From 39-52-133 sp036523795 (lineage in GTDB: Bacteria; Pseudomonadota; Gammaproteobacteria; Burkholderiales; Gallionellaceae), in assembly GCA_036523795.1 (NCBI GenBank), contig DATDDN010000055.1, positions 6,420-70,419 on the forward strand: DNA of 64,000 bases, read 5' to 3'. Positions 1 to 8,763 of this stretch are shown piece by piece; position 1 is the first letter of the stretch; each line of letters begins with the position of its first letter. The translations under genes were made by a program, and so were the position numbers. The notes beneath the pieces were generated by a model. That model was not told where the DNA came from. It did no database searches and was given only the letters and a program-made list of their open reading frames with translations.

Positions 1-63
1 CGCTACTTCGTAAATCTGCAATTTCCCCGGCTTGCATTCGGTTCTGATTGAAGGCGCGGCTTG

Positions 64-72
64 TGGTAGAAT
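64..72 (+). promoter_or_regulatory. Extended -10 promoter of typA
   Basis: TAGAAT at 67-72 is preceded by TGG, giving an extended -10 element. No good -35 box is visible at normal spacing. The hexamer is followed by the GC-rich discriminator GCCGGCCC, as at several other promoters here. The leader to the typA start would be about 27 nt. Confidence 0.45.
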
Positions 73-105
73 GCCGGCCCTTTGAATTGAGCCAGGTATC
101 ACATC

Positions 106-1935
<1,830 letters not shown>

Positions 1936-1959
1936 GGCATCGGCAAGCTGAAGCAGAAG

Positions 1960-1982
1960 AGGGCGCGCAAGCGCCCTTTTTG
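1960..1982 (+). terminator. Intrinsic terminator after typA
   Basis: Perfect 7-bp stem AGGGCGC (1960-1966) / GCGCCCT (1971-1977) with a GCAA tetraloop, running into a T tract. It separates typA from rmuC. Confidence 0.85.
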
Positions 1983-2026
1983 TTGTCTGGTTTATACTGT
2001 CGGCATTCGTTGCCGGAAACCTTCCC

Positions 2027-3385
2027 ATGCTGGAAATCCTGATTGTCCTGAGCCTGTTGATCGTGGTGTTGGCTGTGGTGCTGCTGCTCAAGTTGCAGCG
2101 CCTGCCCGACCATTCTGCGCAGGTGCTGGAACAGCAACACCGCGCCATGCTGGCCGATCTGCATGAGGGCCTGAACCGGCAGGGCGACCGCCTGATGGCC
2201 AGCCAGACTGACCAGTCCGAGCGTTTGCGCACGGTGGTCAGCGAGGAGCTGCGCGCGACGCGCGAAGCGCTGCAGGCGCTGCAGCTGGGCCTGAGCCAGG
2301 CCCTGTCCGCACAGCGCGAAGCCGTGCAGCAACAGCTGAGCGAACTGAACCTTGCCTTGCAGGCCAAGCAGGATGCACTGCGCAGCGAAATGCTGACGCA
2401 GACGCTGGCCAGGCTGGCCGAACAGGGACGGGCCGACCAGGAGCTGATCCAGAACTCCTTCCGCAATGCCACACAGCATCTGGCGAGCAGCATGGAGGCG
2501 CTGGGCAAGACCGTAGATGGCCGCCTGGAGCTGATCGGGGGCAAGGTGAACGAGCGCCTGGATGAAGGATTCAAGAAGACCAATGAAACCTTCGTGAACG
2601 TGATGGCGCGGCTGGCCACCATAGACGAGGCACAGAAAAAGATCGACGGCCTGACCACCAATGTGGTGAGCCTGCAGGAACTGCTGGGGGACAAGCGCTC
2701 GCGCGGCGCCTTCGGTGAGGTCCAGCTGGAAGGGCTGGTGCGAAATATCCTGTCGCCGCAGGCCTATGCCATGCAGTACACCCTGCCCAACGGCAGCCGC
2801 GCCGATTGCGTGCTGAAGCTGCCCGAGCCCACCGGCATGGTGGCGGTGGACTCCAAGTTTCCGCTGGAAAACTATCACCGCATGTATGCGGCGCCTACGC
2901 CGGCCGAACGTCTGCAGGCGGAGCGCCAGTTCAAGGCGGACATCAAGAAGCATGTGGACGACATCAGCAGCAAATACATCATCCCCGAGGTGACCTCGGA
3001 TGGCGCGGTGATGTTCGTGCCGGCCGAGGCGGTGTTTGCCGAGATTCACGCCCATCACCCCGAGATCGTCGATCTGGCCATGCAGAAGCGGGTGTGGATC
3101 GTTTCGCCCACCACCCTGATGGCGGTGCTGAATACCGCACGCGCGGTGATGAAGGACGTGGAAACGCGCAAGCAGGTGCACATCATCAAGGACGAGCTGG
3201 GCAAGCTGGGCAAGGACTTCGCGCGTTTCGACGAGCGCATGAAAAAGCTGGCAGACAACATCCGCAAGGCGCACGAGGAGGCGGGCGACGTGCAGATTTC
3301 CAGCCGCAAGATCAGCCAGCGTTTCGCCAGCATCGAGCGGGTCGATCTCGAGCACCTGGCTGCGCTGCCACAGCTCGACGAATAA
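2027..3385 (+). CDS. rmuC: DNA recombination protein RmuC
   Basis: RmuC limits recombination at inverted repeats and has a restriction-nuclease-like fold. The 452-residue product starts with one membrane anchor (about residues 3-23, almost all Leu/Val/Ile). A long Gln/Leu/Ala-rich coiled coil follows to about residue 200. The conserved RmuC domain then contains GDKRSRGAFGEVQLE and the VAVDSKFPLENY segment. It is probably tethered to the inner membrane facing the cytoplasm. It lies between the typA terminator and nadE and looks monocistronic. The biochemical role of the family is still poorly defined. Confidence 0.93.
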   Translation: MLEILIVLSLLIVVLAVVLLLKLQRLPDHSAQVLEQQHRAMLADLHEGLNRQGDRLMASQTDQSERLRTVVSEELRATREALQALQLGLSQALSAQREAVQQQLSELNLALQAKQDALRSEMLTQTLARLAEQGRADQELIQNSFRNATQHLASSMEALGKTVDGRLELIGGKVNERLDEGFKKTNETFVNVMARLATIDEAQKKIDGLTTNVVSLQELLGDKRSRGAFGEVQLEGLVRNILSPQAYAMQYTLPNGSRADCVLKLPEPTGMVAVDSKFPLENYHRMYAAPTPAERLQAERQFKADIKKHVDDISSKYIIPEVTSDGAVMFVPAEAVFAEIHAHHPEIVDLAMQKRVWIVSPTTLMAVLNTARAVMKDVETRKQVHIIKDELGKLGKDFARFDERMKKLADNIRKAHEEAGDVQISSRKISQRFASIERVDLEHLAALPQLDE

Positions 3386-3390
3386 GCACG

Positions 3391-3425
3391 CCGCCCTGCA
3401 AAGGGGCGGCAAAGGTTGCTATGAT
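3391..3425 (+). promoter_or_regulatory. Hairpin and extended -10 upstream of nadE
   Basis: A 7-bp inverted repeat GCCGCCC ... GGGCGGC lies just after the rmuC stop but lacks a T tract. It is followed by TGCTATGAT, with an extended -10 TATGAT at 3420-3425, giving a nadE leader of about 30 nt. No convincing -35 is seen. Confidence 0.35.
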
Positions 3426-3460
3426 GCACGTCCTGCATCTTTCACCACAGGCTGTTTTCC

Positions 3461-5065
3461 ATGCAAATTGCGATTGCACAAATAAATTGCGTACTGGGCG
3501 ACCTGGTCGGCAACAGCGCCAGAATCCTTGATTACGCAAATCGCGCGCGCCAGCAGGGCGCCAGCCTGCTGCTGACCCCCGAGCTGAGCCTGTGCGGCTA
3601 TTCCCCGGAAGACCTGTTGTTACGCGATGGTTTTTACCAGGCCTGTGACCATGCCTTGCAGCAACTGGCACAGCAGATCCACGGCATTGCCGTGGTGGTG
3701 GGGCATCCGCACGAGGAAGACGGCATGCGCTACAACGCAGCCTCGGTGCTGCGCGACGGCCGTGTCATCGCACGCTATTTCAAGCGCGAACTGCCCAATT
3801 ACAGCGTGTTCGACGAGGAGCGCTATTTCGACAGCGGCAGCGAGCCCTGTGTGTTCAAGCTGGACGGCGTGCACTTCGCCATCAACATCTGCGCCGACAT
3901 CTGGCAGGAGCAGGCCGCGCTGCATGCGCGCGAGGCGGGAGCCGACGTGCTGCTGGTGCTGAATGCGTCGCCTTACCACATAGACAAGCAGCAATCGCGC
4001 TACGAGGCGATACGCGACCGCGTCGGCGAGACAGAGCTGGCGGTGGTGTACGCCAATCTGGTGGGAGGACAGGATGAGCTGGTGTTTGACGGCGCTTCCT
4101 TTGCCATGTCGGCAGATGGCCATCTCACCCATCAGTTGCCTTCCTTCGAAGAGGCGCTGGAACTGATCAACATCGAGGGCGGCAAGCTGCAGGTCGGCCT
4201 GCGCGTGCCGGCACTGAGGCGCGAAGACAGCATCTACCGTGCCCTGTGTCTGGGTGTGCGCGACTATATCGGCAAGAACCGCTTCCCCGGCGTGCTGCTG
4301 GGGCTGTCCGGCGGCATCGACTCGGCGCTGACGCTGGCGGTTGCCGTGGATGCGCTGGGCGCGGACAAGGTGCGCGCAGTGATGATGCCGTCGCCTTACA
4401 CCGCGCAGATCAGCCTGGACGATGCGCAGGAGATGGCACGCATTCTGGGAGTGCGCTATGACGTGCTCGATATCCAGCCCGCGTTTGCCGCTCTGCAGAG
4501 CACGCTGGCGCCGCAGTTCCGGGGCCTCGCCGCCGACACCACGGAAGAGAACCTGCAGGCGCGCATTCGCGGCACGCTGCTGATGGCACTGTCCAACAAG
4601 ACTGGCGCACTGGTGCTGACCACCGGCAACAAGTCGGAAATGACAGTGGGCTATTGCACCCTGTACGGGGACATGGCGGGCGGCTTTGCCGTACTCAAGG
4701 ACGTGAGCAAGACCTGGGTGTATCGCCTGTCGCGGTTCCGCAATGAACGCGGTCTCGTGATTCCCGAACGCATCATCACGCGCCCGCCCAGCGCCGAGCT
4801 GAAACCCGATCAGACCGACCAGGACAGCCTGCCGCCCTATGACGTGCTGGATGCCATCATGGCGCGCTATGTGGAGCGCAACCAGTCGATCGCGGAGATC
4901 GTCGACCATGGCTTCGCGGAGTCGGATGTACGGCGCGTGGTACGGCTGATCCAGATCAACGAATACAAACGCCGCCAGTCGCCGGTAGGCATCCGCATCA
5001 CCGACCGCGGCCTGGGCAAGGATTGGCGCTATCCCATCACCGTGCGCTACCAGGACGATTTCTGA
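3461..5065 (+). CDS. nadE: Glutamine-dependent NAD+ synthetase
   Basis: Last step of NAD biosynthesis: amidation of deamido-NAD+ with ATP and glutamine. The 534-residue protein is the two-domain bacterial form. An N-terminal nitrilase-like glutaminase carries the Glu-Lys-Cys triad at E41, K108 (KRELP) and C144 (NICAD). A C-terminal synthetase carries the PP-loop SGGIDS (283-288) and the TTGNKSE motif. nadE next to glnB is common in betaproteobacteria; here a four-gene MCE operon lies between them. A GTG-started permease follows after 9 nt, so co-transcription is likely. Confidence 0.96.
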   Translation: MQIAIAQINCVLGDLVGNSARILDYANRARQQGASLLLTPELSLCGYSPEDLLLRDGFYQACDHALQQLAQQIHGIAVVVGHPHEEDGMRYNAASVLRDGRVIARYFKRELPNYSVFDEERYFDSGSEPCVFKLDGVHFAINICADIWQEQAALHAREAGADVLLVLNASPYHIDKQQSRYEAIRDRVGETELAVVYANLVGGQDELVFDGASFAMSADGHLTHQLPSFEEALELINIEGGKLQVGLRVPALRREDSIYRALCLGVRDYIGKNRFPGVLLGLSGGIDSALTLAVAVDALGADKVRAVMMPSPYTAQISLDDAQEMARILGVRYDVLDIQPAFAALQSTLAPQFRGLAADTTEENLQARIRGTLLMALSNKTGALVLTTGNKSEMTVGYCTLYGDMAGGFAVLKDVSKTWVYRLSRFRNERGLVIPERIITRPPSAELKPDQTDQDSLPPYDVLDAIMARYVERNQSIAEIVDHGFAESDVRRVVRLIQINEYKRRQSPVGIRITDRGLGKDWRYPITVRYQDDF

Positions 5066-5074
5066 GGCACGCCA

Positions 5075-5854
5075 GTGAGCATGCTTTCAGGCTCCCACAG
5101 TTCTTCACGGCGCCAGCCTGGCCGTTTCCTGCGCCTGATTGGCGGGCATTTCCGCCTGATCTGGGAGGCGACCTGCCGTCTGCCGGCGCTCTCCCGCTGG
5201 CCGGTGCGCCAGGTGCTGCTCAAGCAGTTGTACTTCACCGGCACCGAATCGCTCAGCACAGTGGGGGTGGTGGGTATGGTGGCGGGCCTGATCGTGATCA
5301 CCGAGATCAACAACCTGGTGGGACGCAACGAGCTGCTGACCATCCAGATCATGATCTGGATCCTGGTGCGCGAACTGGGGCCGTTGCTGACCGCCATCGT
5401 GATCATCGGGCGCAGCAGCTCGGCATTTGCCAGCGAACTGTCGTCCATGCAGGTGAATGGCGAGATCAGGAGCCTGCGCTACCAGGGCATCTCGCCCATA
5501 TCCTATCTCGTGCTGCCACGCGTGCTGGCGATGATGCTGGCCAGCATCGCGCTGACTTTCTATTTCCAGGTGGTCGCCATTTCGACTGGATGGGCGGTGA
5601 CCCATCTGCGCATGGACATCGCCCTGAGCAGCCAGATCATGAATTTCTTCGAAATGATCAGTTTTAATGAAATCGCTGCCTCCCTGCTGAAGAGCGCAGT
5701 GTTTGGTATTCTGGTGTCGCTGGTTTCTTGCTACCATGGGATGCGCAGGAAATCCGCCATGACCGAGGTGCCGCAGGCGGTGTCACAGGCGGTCATCCGC
5801 AGCCTGCTGGCGGTGTTCGTCGCCGACGGCATCGTTACCGTACTGGCGTTCTGA
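5075..5854 (+). CDS. MlaE-family ABC permease
   Basis: Inner-membrane permease of an MCE (Mla-like) phospholipid transport system, 259 residues. The family core is plain: ELGPLLTAIVIIGR, then a SELSSMQVNGEIRSL segment and YLVLPRVLAMML. About five hydrophobic segments follow an N-terminal amphipathic stretch. The start is GTG, with GAGG 8 nt upstream; an ATG two codons later is less well placed. The next gene, a degenerate ABC subunit, starts 2 nt after the stop, so the two are translationally coupled. Gene order permease-ATPase-MCE-lipoprotein is standard. The transported lipid and the direction of transport cannot be read from sequence. Confidence 0.88.
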   Translation: MSMLSGSHSSSRRQPGRFLRLIGGHFRLIWEATCRLPALSRWPVRQVLLKQLYFTGTESLSTVGVVGMVAGLIVITEINNLVGRNELLTIQIMIWILVRELGPLLTAIVIIGRSSSAFASELSSMQVNGEIRSLRYQGISPISYLVLPRVLAMMLASIALTFYFQVVAISTGWAVTHLRMDIALSSQIMNFFEMISFNEIAASLLKSAVFGILVSLVSCYHGMRRKSAMTEVPQAVSQAVIRSLLAVFVADGIVTVLAF

Positions 5855-5855
5855 G

Positions 5856-6476
5856 ATGGCCAGGCTGCTTAAATTCGAGCACGTGGTCATCGAGGCACTG
5901 GGCCGGATCTCGCTCGAAGTGGCGACCGGAGAGGTACGCGTGCTGCAGGTGCCCTCGGCCGAGGCGCAGCTGCAGGTGATCGAGCTGATCGTGGGCGAGC
6001 AGCTGCCGGTGCAGGGCAGTGTGCTTTTGCAGGGTGTGCCGGTTGTTGCCGCCCAACCCGGCAGCGTCGGCTGGGTGCCCGCGGCTGGCGGCCTGATCAG
6101 CAACCTGAAGGCGTGGGAGAACGTGACGTTGCCGCTGTGGTATCACGGCAAGCGACGCCAGCTGAGCGAGACGGAAGCTGCCATTGCCGTCTTGCTGGGA
6201 GAGCTGGGTATGCCGCAGGCGGAATGGGAACGCTTCATGGCCAGCCCGGCGGCGCGCCTTAGCCCGCCTGAACGTAAACTGGCCGGCTTGATGCGTGGCC
6301 TGTTGCTTGAGCCCGACCTGCTGGTAGTGGATGCAGGCCTGTTTGACGAGGTGGAAAGCAACAAGGTGCAGTTGTGGATTGCCGCCCTGGAGAAATTTGT
6401 GCGTGCGGCTGAGCCGCGCGCAGTGCTGGCGGTGGCGCATGCGCCATCGCCCTTGCCGTGGACGAGACTTGAGTAA
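5856..6476 (+). CDS. Degenerate ABC ATPase-like subunit of the MCE operon
   Basis: In the ATPase (MlaF) position of the operon and co-linear with an ABC ATPase, but catalytically eroded. The Walker A slot at residues 32-40 reads VPSAEAQLQ, so the P-loop Lys is Gln38 and Ser/Thr is Leu39. The Q-loop slot (about 73-80) reads WVPAAGGL. The signature LSGGQ is LSPPE (135-139). Walker B is LLVVDA (155-160), keeping Asp but not the catalytic Glu. Only the switch His (H195) remains recognisable. At 206 residues it also lacks the usual C-terminal 40-60 residues. The frame is intact and spacing tight (1 nt from the permease stop), so it is probably a functional pseudo-ATPase rather than a dying gene; that is inference. 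Confidence 0.8.
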   Translation: MARLLKFEHVVIEALGRISLEVATGEVRVLQVPSAEAQLQVIELIVGEQLPVQGSVLLQGVPVVAAQPGSVGWVPAAGGLISNLKAWENVTLPLWYHGKRRQLSETEAAIAVLLGELGMPQAEWERFMASPAARLSPPERKLAGLMRGLLLEPDLLVVDAGLFDEVESNKVQLWIAALEKFVRAAEPRAVLAVAHAPSPLPWTRLE

Positions 6477-6481
6477 TCGCT

Positions 6482-7429
6482 ATGAAATTGCTGGCTGACA
6501 AGGATGAGCGCTTCAAGGGACTGTTTATCAAGGTCTCGCTGTTCGTGCTGCTCGCACTTGTGGGCGTGATGCTTAACCTGGTGTTTTCCGGGATCAAGAA
6601 GGGTTTGTTCACGGCCAAGTCGGAAATCCATTTCGTTGCCGACTCCGGGCAGGACATCAAGGTGGGCATGCCGGTCAAGCTGAGCGGCTTCAAGATCGGC
6701 TCGGTAAGCAACCTGGACCTGGATGACAAGGCGCATGCGCTGGTTACCATGCTGATCGAGGACAAGTACCTGGCCATGCTGAGGGAGGATGCCGAGGTCA
6801 GCCTGAAGAAGGAAGGTGTGATCGGCGACAGCATCCTCGATGCACAGCGCGGCAGCGATGACAAAAAATCACTGCGCGCGGGGGCCACGATCACCTTTGA
6901 GCGCGGCGGCGGCCTCGACCAGATTGCGCAGGACTTGCGCGACCGCCTGTATCCGGCGCTGGATGAAATCAACAAGCTGCTCAAGGATGCCAACGACCCG
7001 AAGGGTGATGTACGCCAGACCCTCGCGAATGTGCGCCAGTTCTCCGCCGAAATTCGCGGTACGCGCGCCCGTGTCGATCACTTGCTTGACCAGGTCAACG
7101 AGGGCATGAGCAACGATGTGCGCCCGACCCTGCATGCCGTTAAGCAGTCGGCTGAAGGCACCGCCGCGATGATCGCCAGGCTGAACCAGGAGTTGCCCGG
7201 CCTGATCAGCAAGACCGATGCAACCATCGACAACCTGCGCCAGACCAGCGCCACCATCAAGTCTGCCGTGGACAATTCGGCACCGCATATATCTGGCTTG
7301 CTCGGCGAGAGCCGCGGCTTGGTGAGCGATACACGCACGATACTGGATTCGGCCAGCACCAGCTGGCCATTGAAGAACATGATGCAGCCGCCGGAACAGG
7401 GGCTGGTAAAGATGGATAGCCATGACTAG
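6482..7429 (+). CDS. MCE-domain periplasmic lipid-binding protein (MlaD-like)
   Basis: Anchored MCE protein of the Mla-like transporter, 315 residues. A single membrane anchor (about 15-36) is followed by an MCE domain (about 46-125) with VGMPVKLSGFKIGSV and the DSILD segment. A long alpha-helical tail to about residue 300 resembles other MCE proteins whose helices form a hexameric tunnel reaching the outer membrane. It starts 5 nt after the degenerate ATPase gene and overlaps the lipoprotein gene by 8 nt (ATGACTAG). The tail is longer than in E. coli MlaD (about 183 aa), nearer the MCE-tail type seen in many betaproteobacteria. Confidence 0.88.
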   Translation: MKLLADKDERFKGLFIKVSLFVLLALVGVMLNLVFSGIKKGLFTAKSEIHFVADSGQDIKVGMPVKLSGFKIGSVSNLDLDDKAHALVTMLIEDKYLAMLREDAEVSLKKEGVIGDSILDAQRGSDDKKSLRAGATITFERGGGLDQIAQDLRDRLYPALDEINKLLKDANDPKGDVRQTLANVRQFSAEIRGTRARVDHLLDQVNEGMSNDVRPTLHAVKQSAEGTAAMIARLNQELPGLISKTDATIDNLRQTSATIKSAVDNSAPHISGLLGESRGLVSDTRTILDSASTSWPLKNMMQPPEQGLVKMDSHD

Positions 7430-8240
7430 ACGCCGCCTCAGCGTTTCGCTGCTACTGTTGCTGACACCACTGGCTGGCTGCGGCAGCGCGCCGCCACGCC
7501 AGCCTGCGGCGCTTGAGCAGGCCGGCAAGACCGATCAGGCCGCGCACCGCGCCATGCGTGACGGCGACCTGCTGCGTGCACGCGAGCTGTTCCGCCAGTC
7601 CATGCTGATGCAGCAGGCGCTGGACAATGCTCCGGCACGCGCGCAGGCTGCCATCAATCTGGCCTCGGTCAGCCACAGGCTGGGCGATGACGAGGCCGCG
7701 CTGGCCGTGCTGGAGCCCATCCTGACGGAGGACAAGCCTTATCCGGGTGAGCTGCGCGCGGCGGCGGCGCTGCGCAAAGGCGTCATCCTGGCCGATGCCG
7801 GCAAGCCGGCCGATGCCGCATGGCAGCAGGCGCAACAGGAATGCCACCAGTCATGCGCATATCGCGCCGGCATCACCAATCTGGGGGCACGCCTGGCCGC
7901 CGCCAGGGGAGACCATGCCGCCGCCTTGGCATTGGCGCAGCAGGGCCTGGCAGGCAGCCCGGGGCAGGATGAACAGGCCAACGGCCTGCGCCTGAGTGCG
8001 GCGGCGGAGACGGCGCTGGGGCAGCAGGACAAGGCTCTTGCGCATTATCAGGGCGCGCTGGAGATCGATACTGCCCTGGGGCTGAGCCGCCGCATTGCGG
8101 CCGATCTGCACGGCATGGCCGAGGTGCTCGGCAAGCTGGGGCGTGCGGGTGATGCCGCCCAGTATGCACAGCGGGCAACTGCCGTGGATGAAGCCGTGAG
8201 CAGCCTGTCTGCCAGCGCGGGAAAACGCGCAGTCCCCTGA
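7422..8240 (+). CDS. TPR-like lipoprotein of the MCE operon
   Basis: Signal peptide with lipobox LAGC (17-20), so lipidated at Cys20, probably in the outer membrane. The remaining roughly 250 residues are Ala/Leu-rich helical pairs resembling tetratricopeptide repeats (RARELFRQSM, then DDEAALAVLEP, then GQQDKALAHYQGALEID). Overlap with the MCE gene makes it the fourth member of the transporter operon, where a PqiC/auxiliary lipoprotein is more usual. It may be the outer-membrane docking partner of the MCE tunnel; this rests on position only. No closer family is recognised. Confidence 0.72.
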   Translation: MTRRRLSVSLLLLLTPLAGCGSAPPRQPAALEQAGKTDQAAHRAMRDGDLLRARELFRQSMLMQQALDNAPARAQAAINLASVSHRLGDDEAALAVLEPILTEDKPYPGELRAAAALRKGVILADAGKPADAAWQQAQQECHQSCAYRAGITNLGARLAAARGDHAAALALAQQGLAGSPGQDEQANGLRLSAAAETALGQQDKALAHYQGALEIDTALGLSRRIAADLHGMAEVLGKLGRAGDAAQYAQRATAVDEAVSSLSASAGKRAVP

Positions 8241-8271
8241 GCGGGGCTTTCGGGGCGGCTTTCAGATACGT

Positions 8272-8277
8272 TATACT
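8272..8277 (+). promoter_or_regulatory. -10 element upstream of glnB
   Basis: TATACT lies 30 nt before the glnB ATG. No consensus -35 (TTGACA) is seen at 16-18 bp, and no clear NtrC/sigma-54 -24/-12 (GG/GC) pair was recognised nearby. This may give glnB transcription independent of the MCE operon. Confidence 0.35.
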
Positions 8278-8307
8278 TTCCGAAAACACATTCCAACCGA
8301 GGTTGCC

Positions 8308-8646
8308 ATGAAAAAAATCGAAGCCATCATCAAGCCCTTCAAACTGGACGAAGTGCGCGAAGCCTTGTCCGATCTGGGGGTGAGTGGCCTGACCGTCACC
8401 GAGGTGAAAGGCTTCGGCCGCCAGAAGGGGCACACCGAGCTGTATCGCGGCGCGGAGTATGTGGTGGATTTCCTGCCCAAGATCAAGCTGGAAGTGGTGG
8501 TGACCACAGCGATGCTGGATCGTGCGGTGGAGGCCATCATCAAGGCGGCGCATACCGGCAAGATCGGAGACGGCAAGATCTTCGTGACTGCGGTGGAGCA
8601 GGTGATCCGCATTCGCACCGGCGAAACCGACGAATCCGCCGTTTGA
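8308..8646 (+). CDS. glnB: Nitrogen regulatory protein P-II (GlnB)
   Basis: Small trimeric signal protein sensing 2-oxoglutarate, ATP/ADP and, through uridylylation, glutamine; controls GlnE, NtrB and others. The 112-residue length is exact for the family. The T-loop carries YRGAEY with the uridylylation target Tyr51, and the C-terminal signature TGKIGDGKIFV is intact. MKKIEAIIKPFKLDEVREAL and a Thr at the HTELYRG position fit GlnB better than GlnK, and no amtB is adjacent. A weak terminator follows, and the next gene is convergent. Confidence 0.93.
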   Translation: MKKIEAIIKPFKLDEVREALSDLGVSGLTVTEVKGFGRQKGHTELYRGAEYVVDFLPKIKLEVVVTTAMLDRAVEAIIKAAHTGKIGDGKIFVTAVEQVIRIRTGETDESAV

Positions 8647-8654
8647 CCTTCTTG

Positions 8655-8676
8655 GCTGGCAGCTATATCTGTCAGC
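8655..8676 (+). terminator. Weak terminator after glnB
   Basis: GCTGGCAG (8655-8662) / CTGTCAGC (8669-8676), 8 bp with one G-T wobble and a 6-nt loop, followed by a short pyrimidine run. The rest of the 117-bp convergent gap up to 8763 shows nothing recognisable. Confidence 0.4.
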
Positions 8677-8763
8677 TTTCCTTACTTGGCCACAAGGCTA
8701 CGCTTCAATCCGGCAGGTCGCACGTGTTTGCGTTGCGGGTCTGTGCGCTCTGAGGATCTCTGC

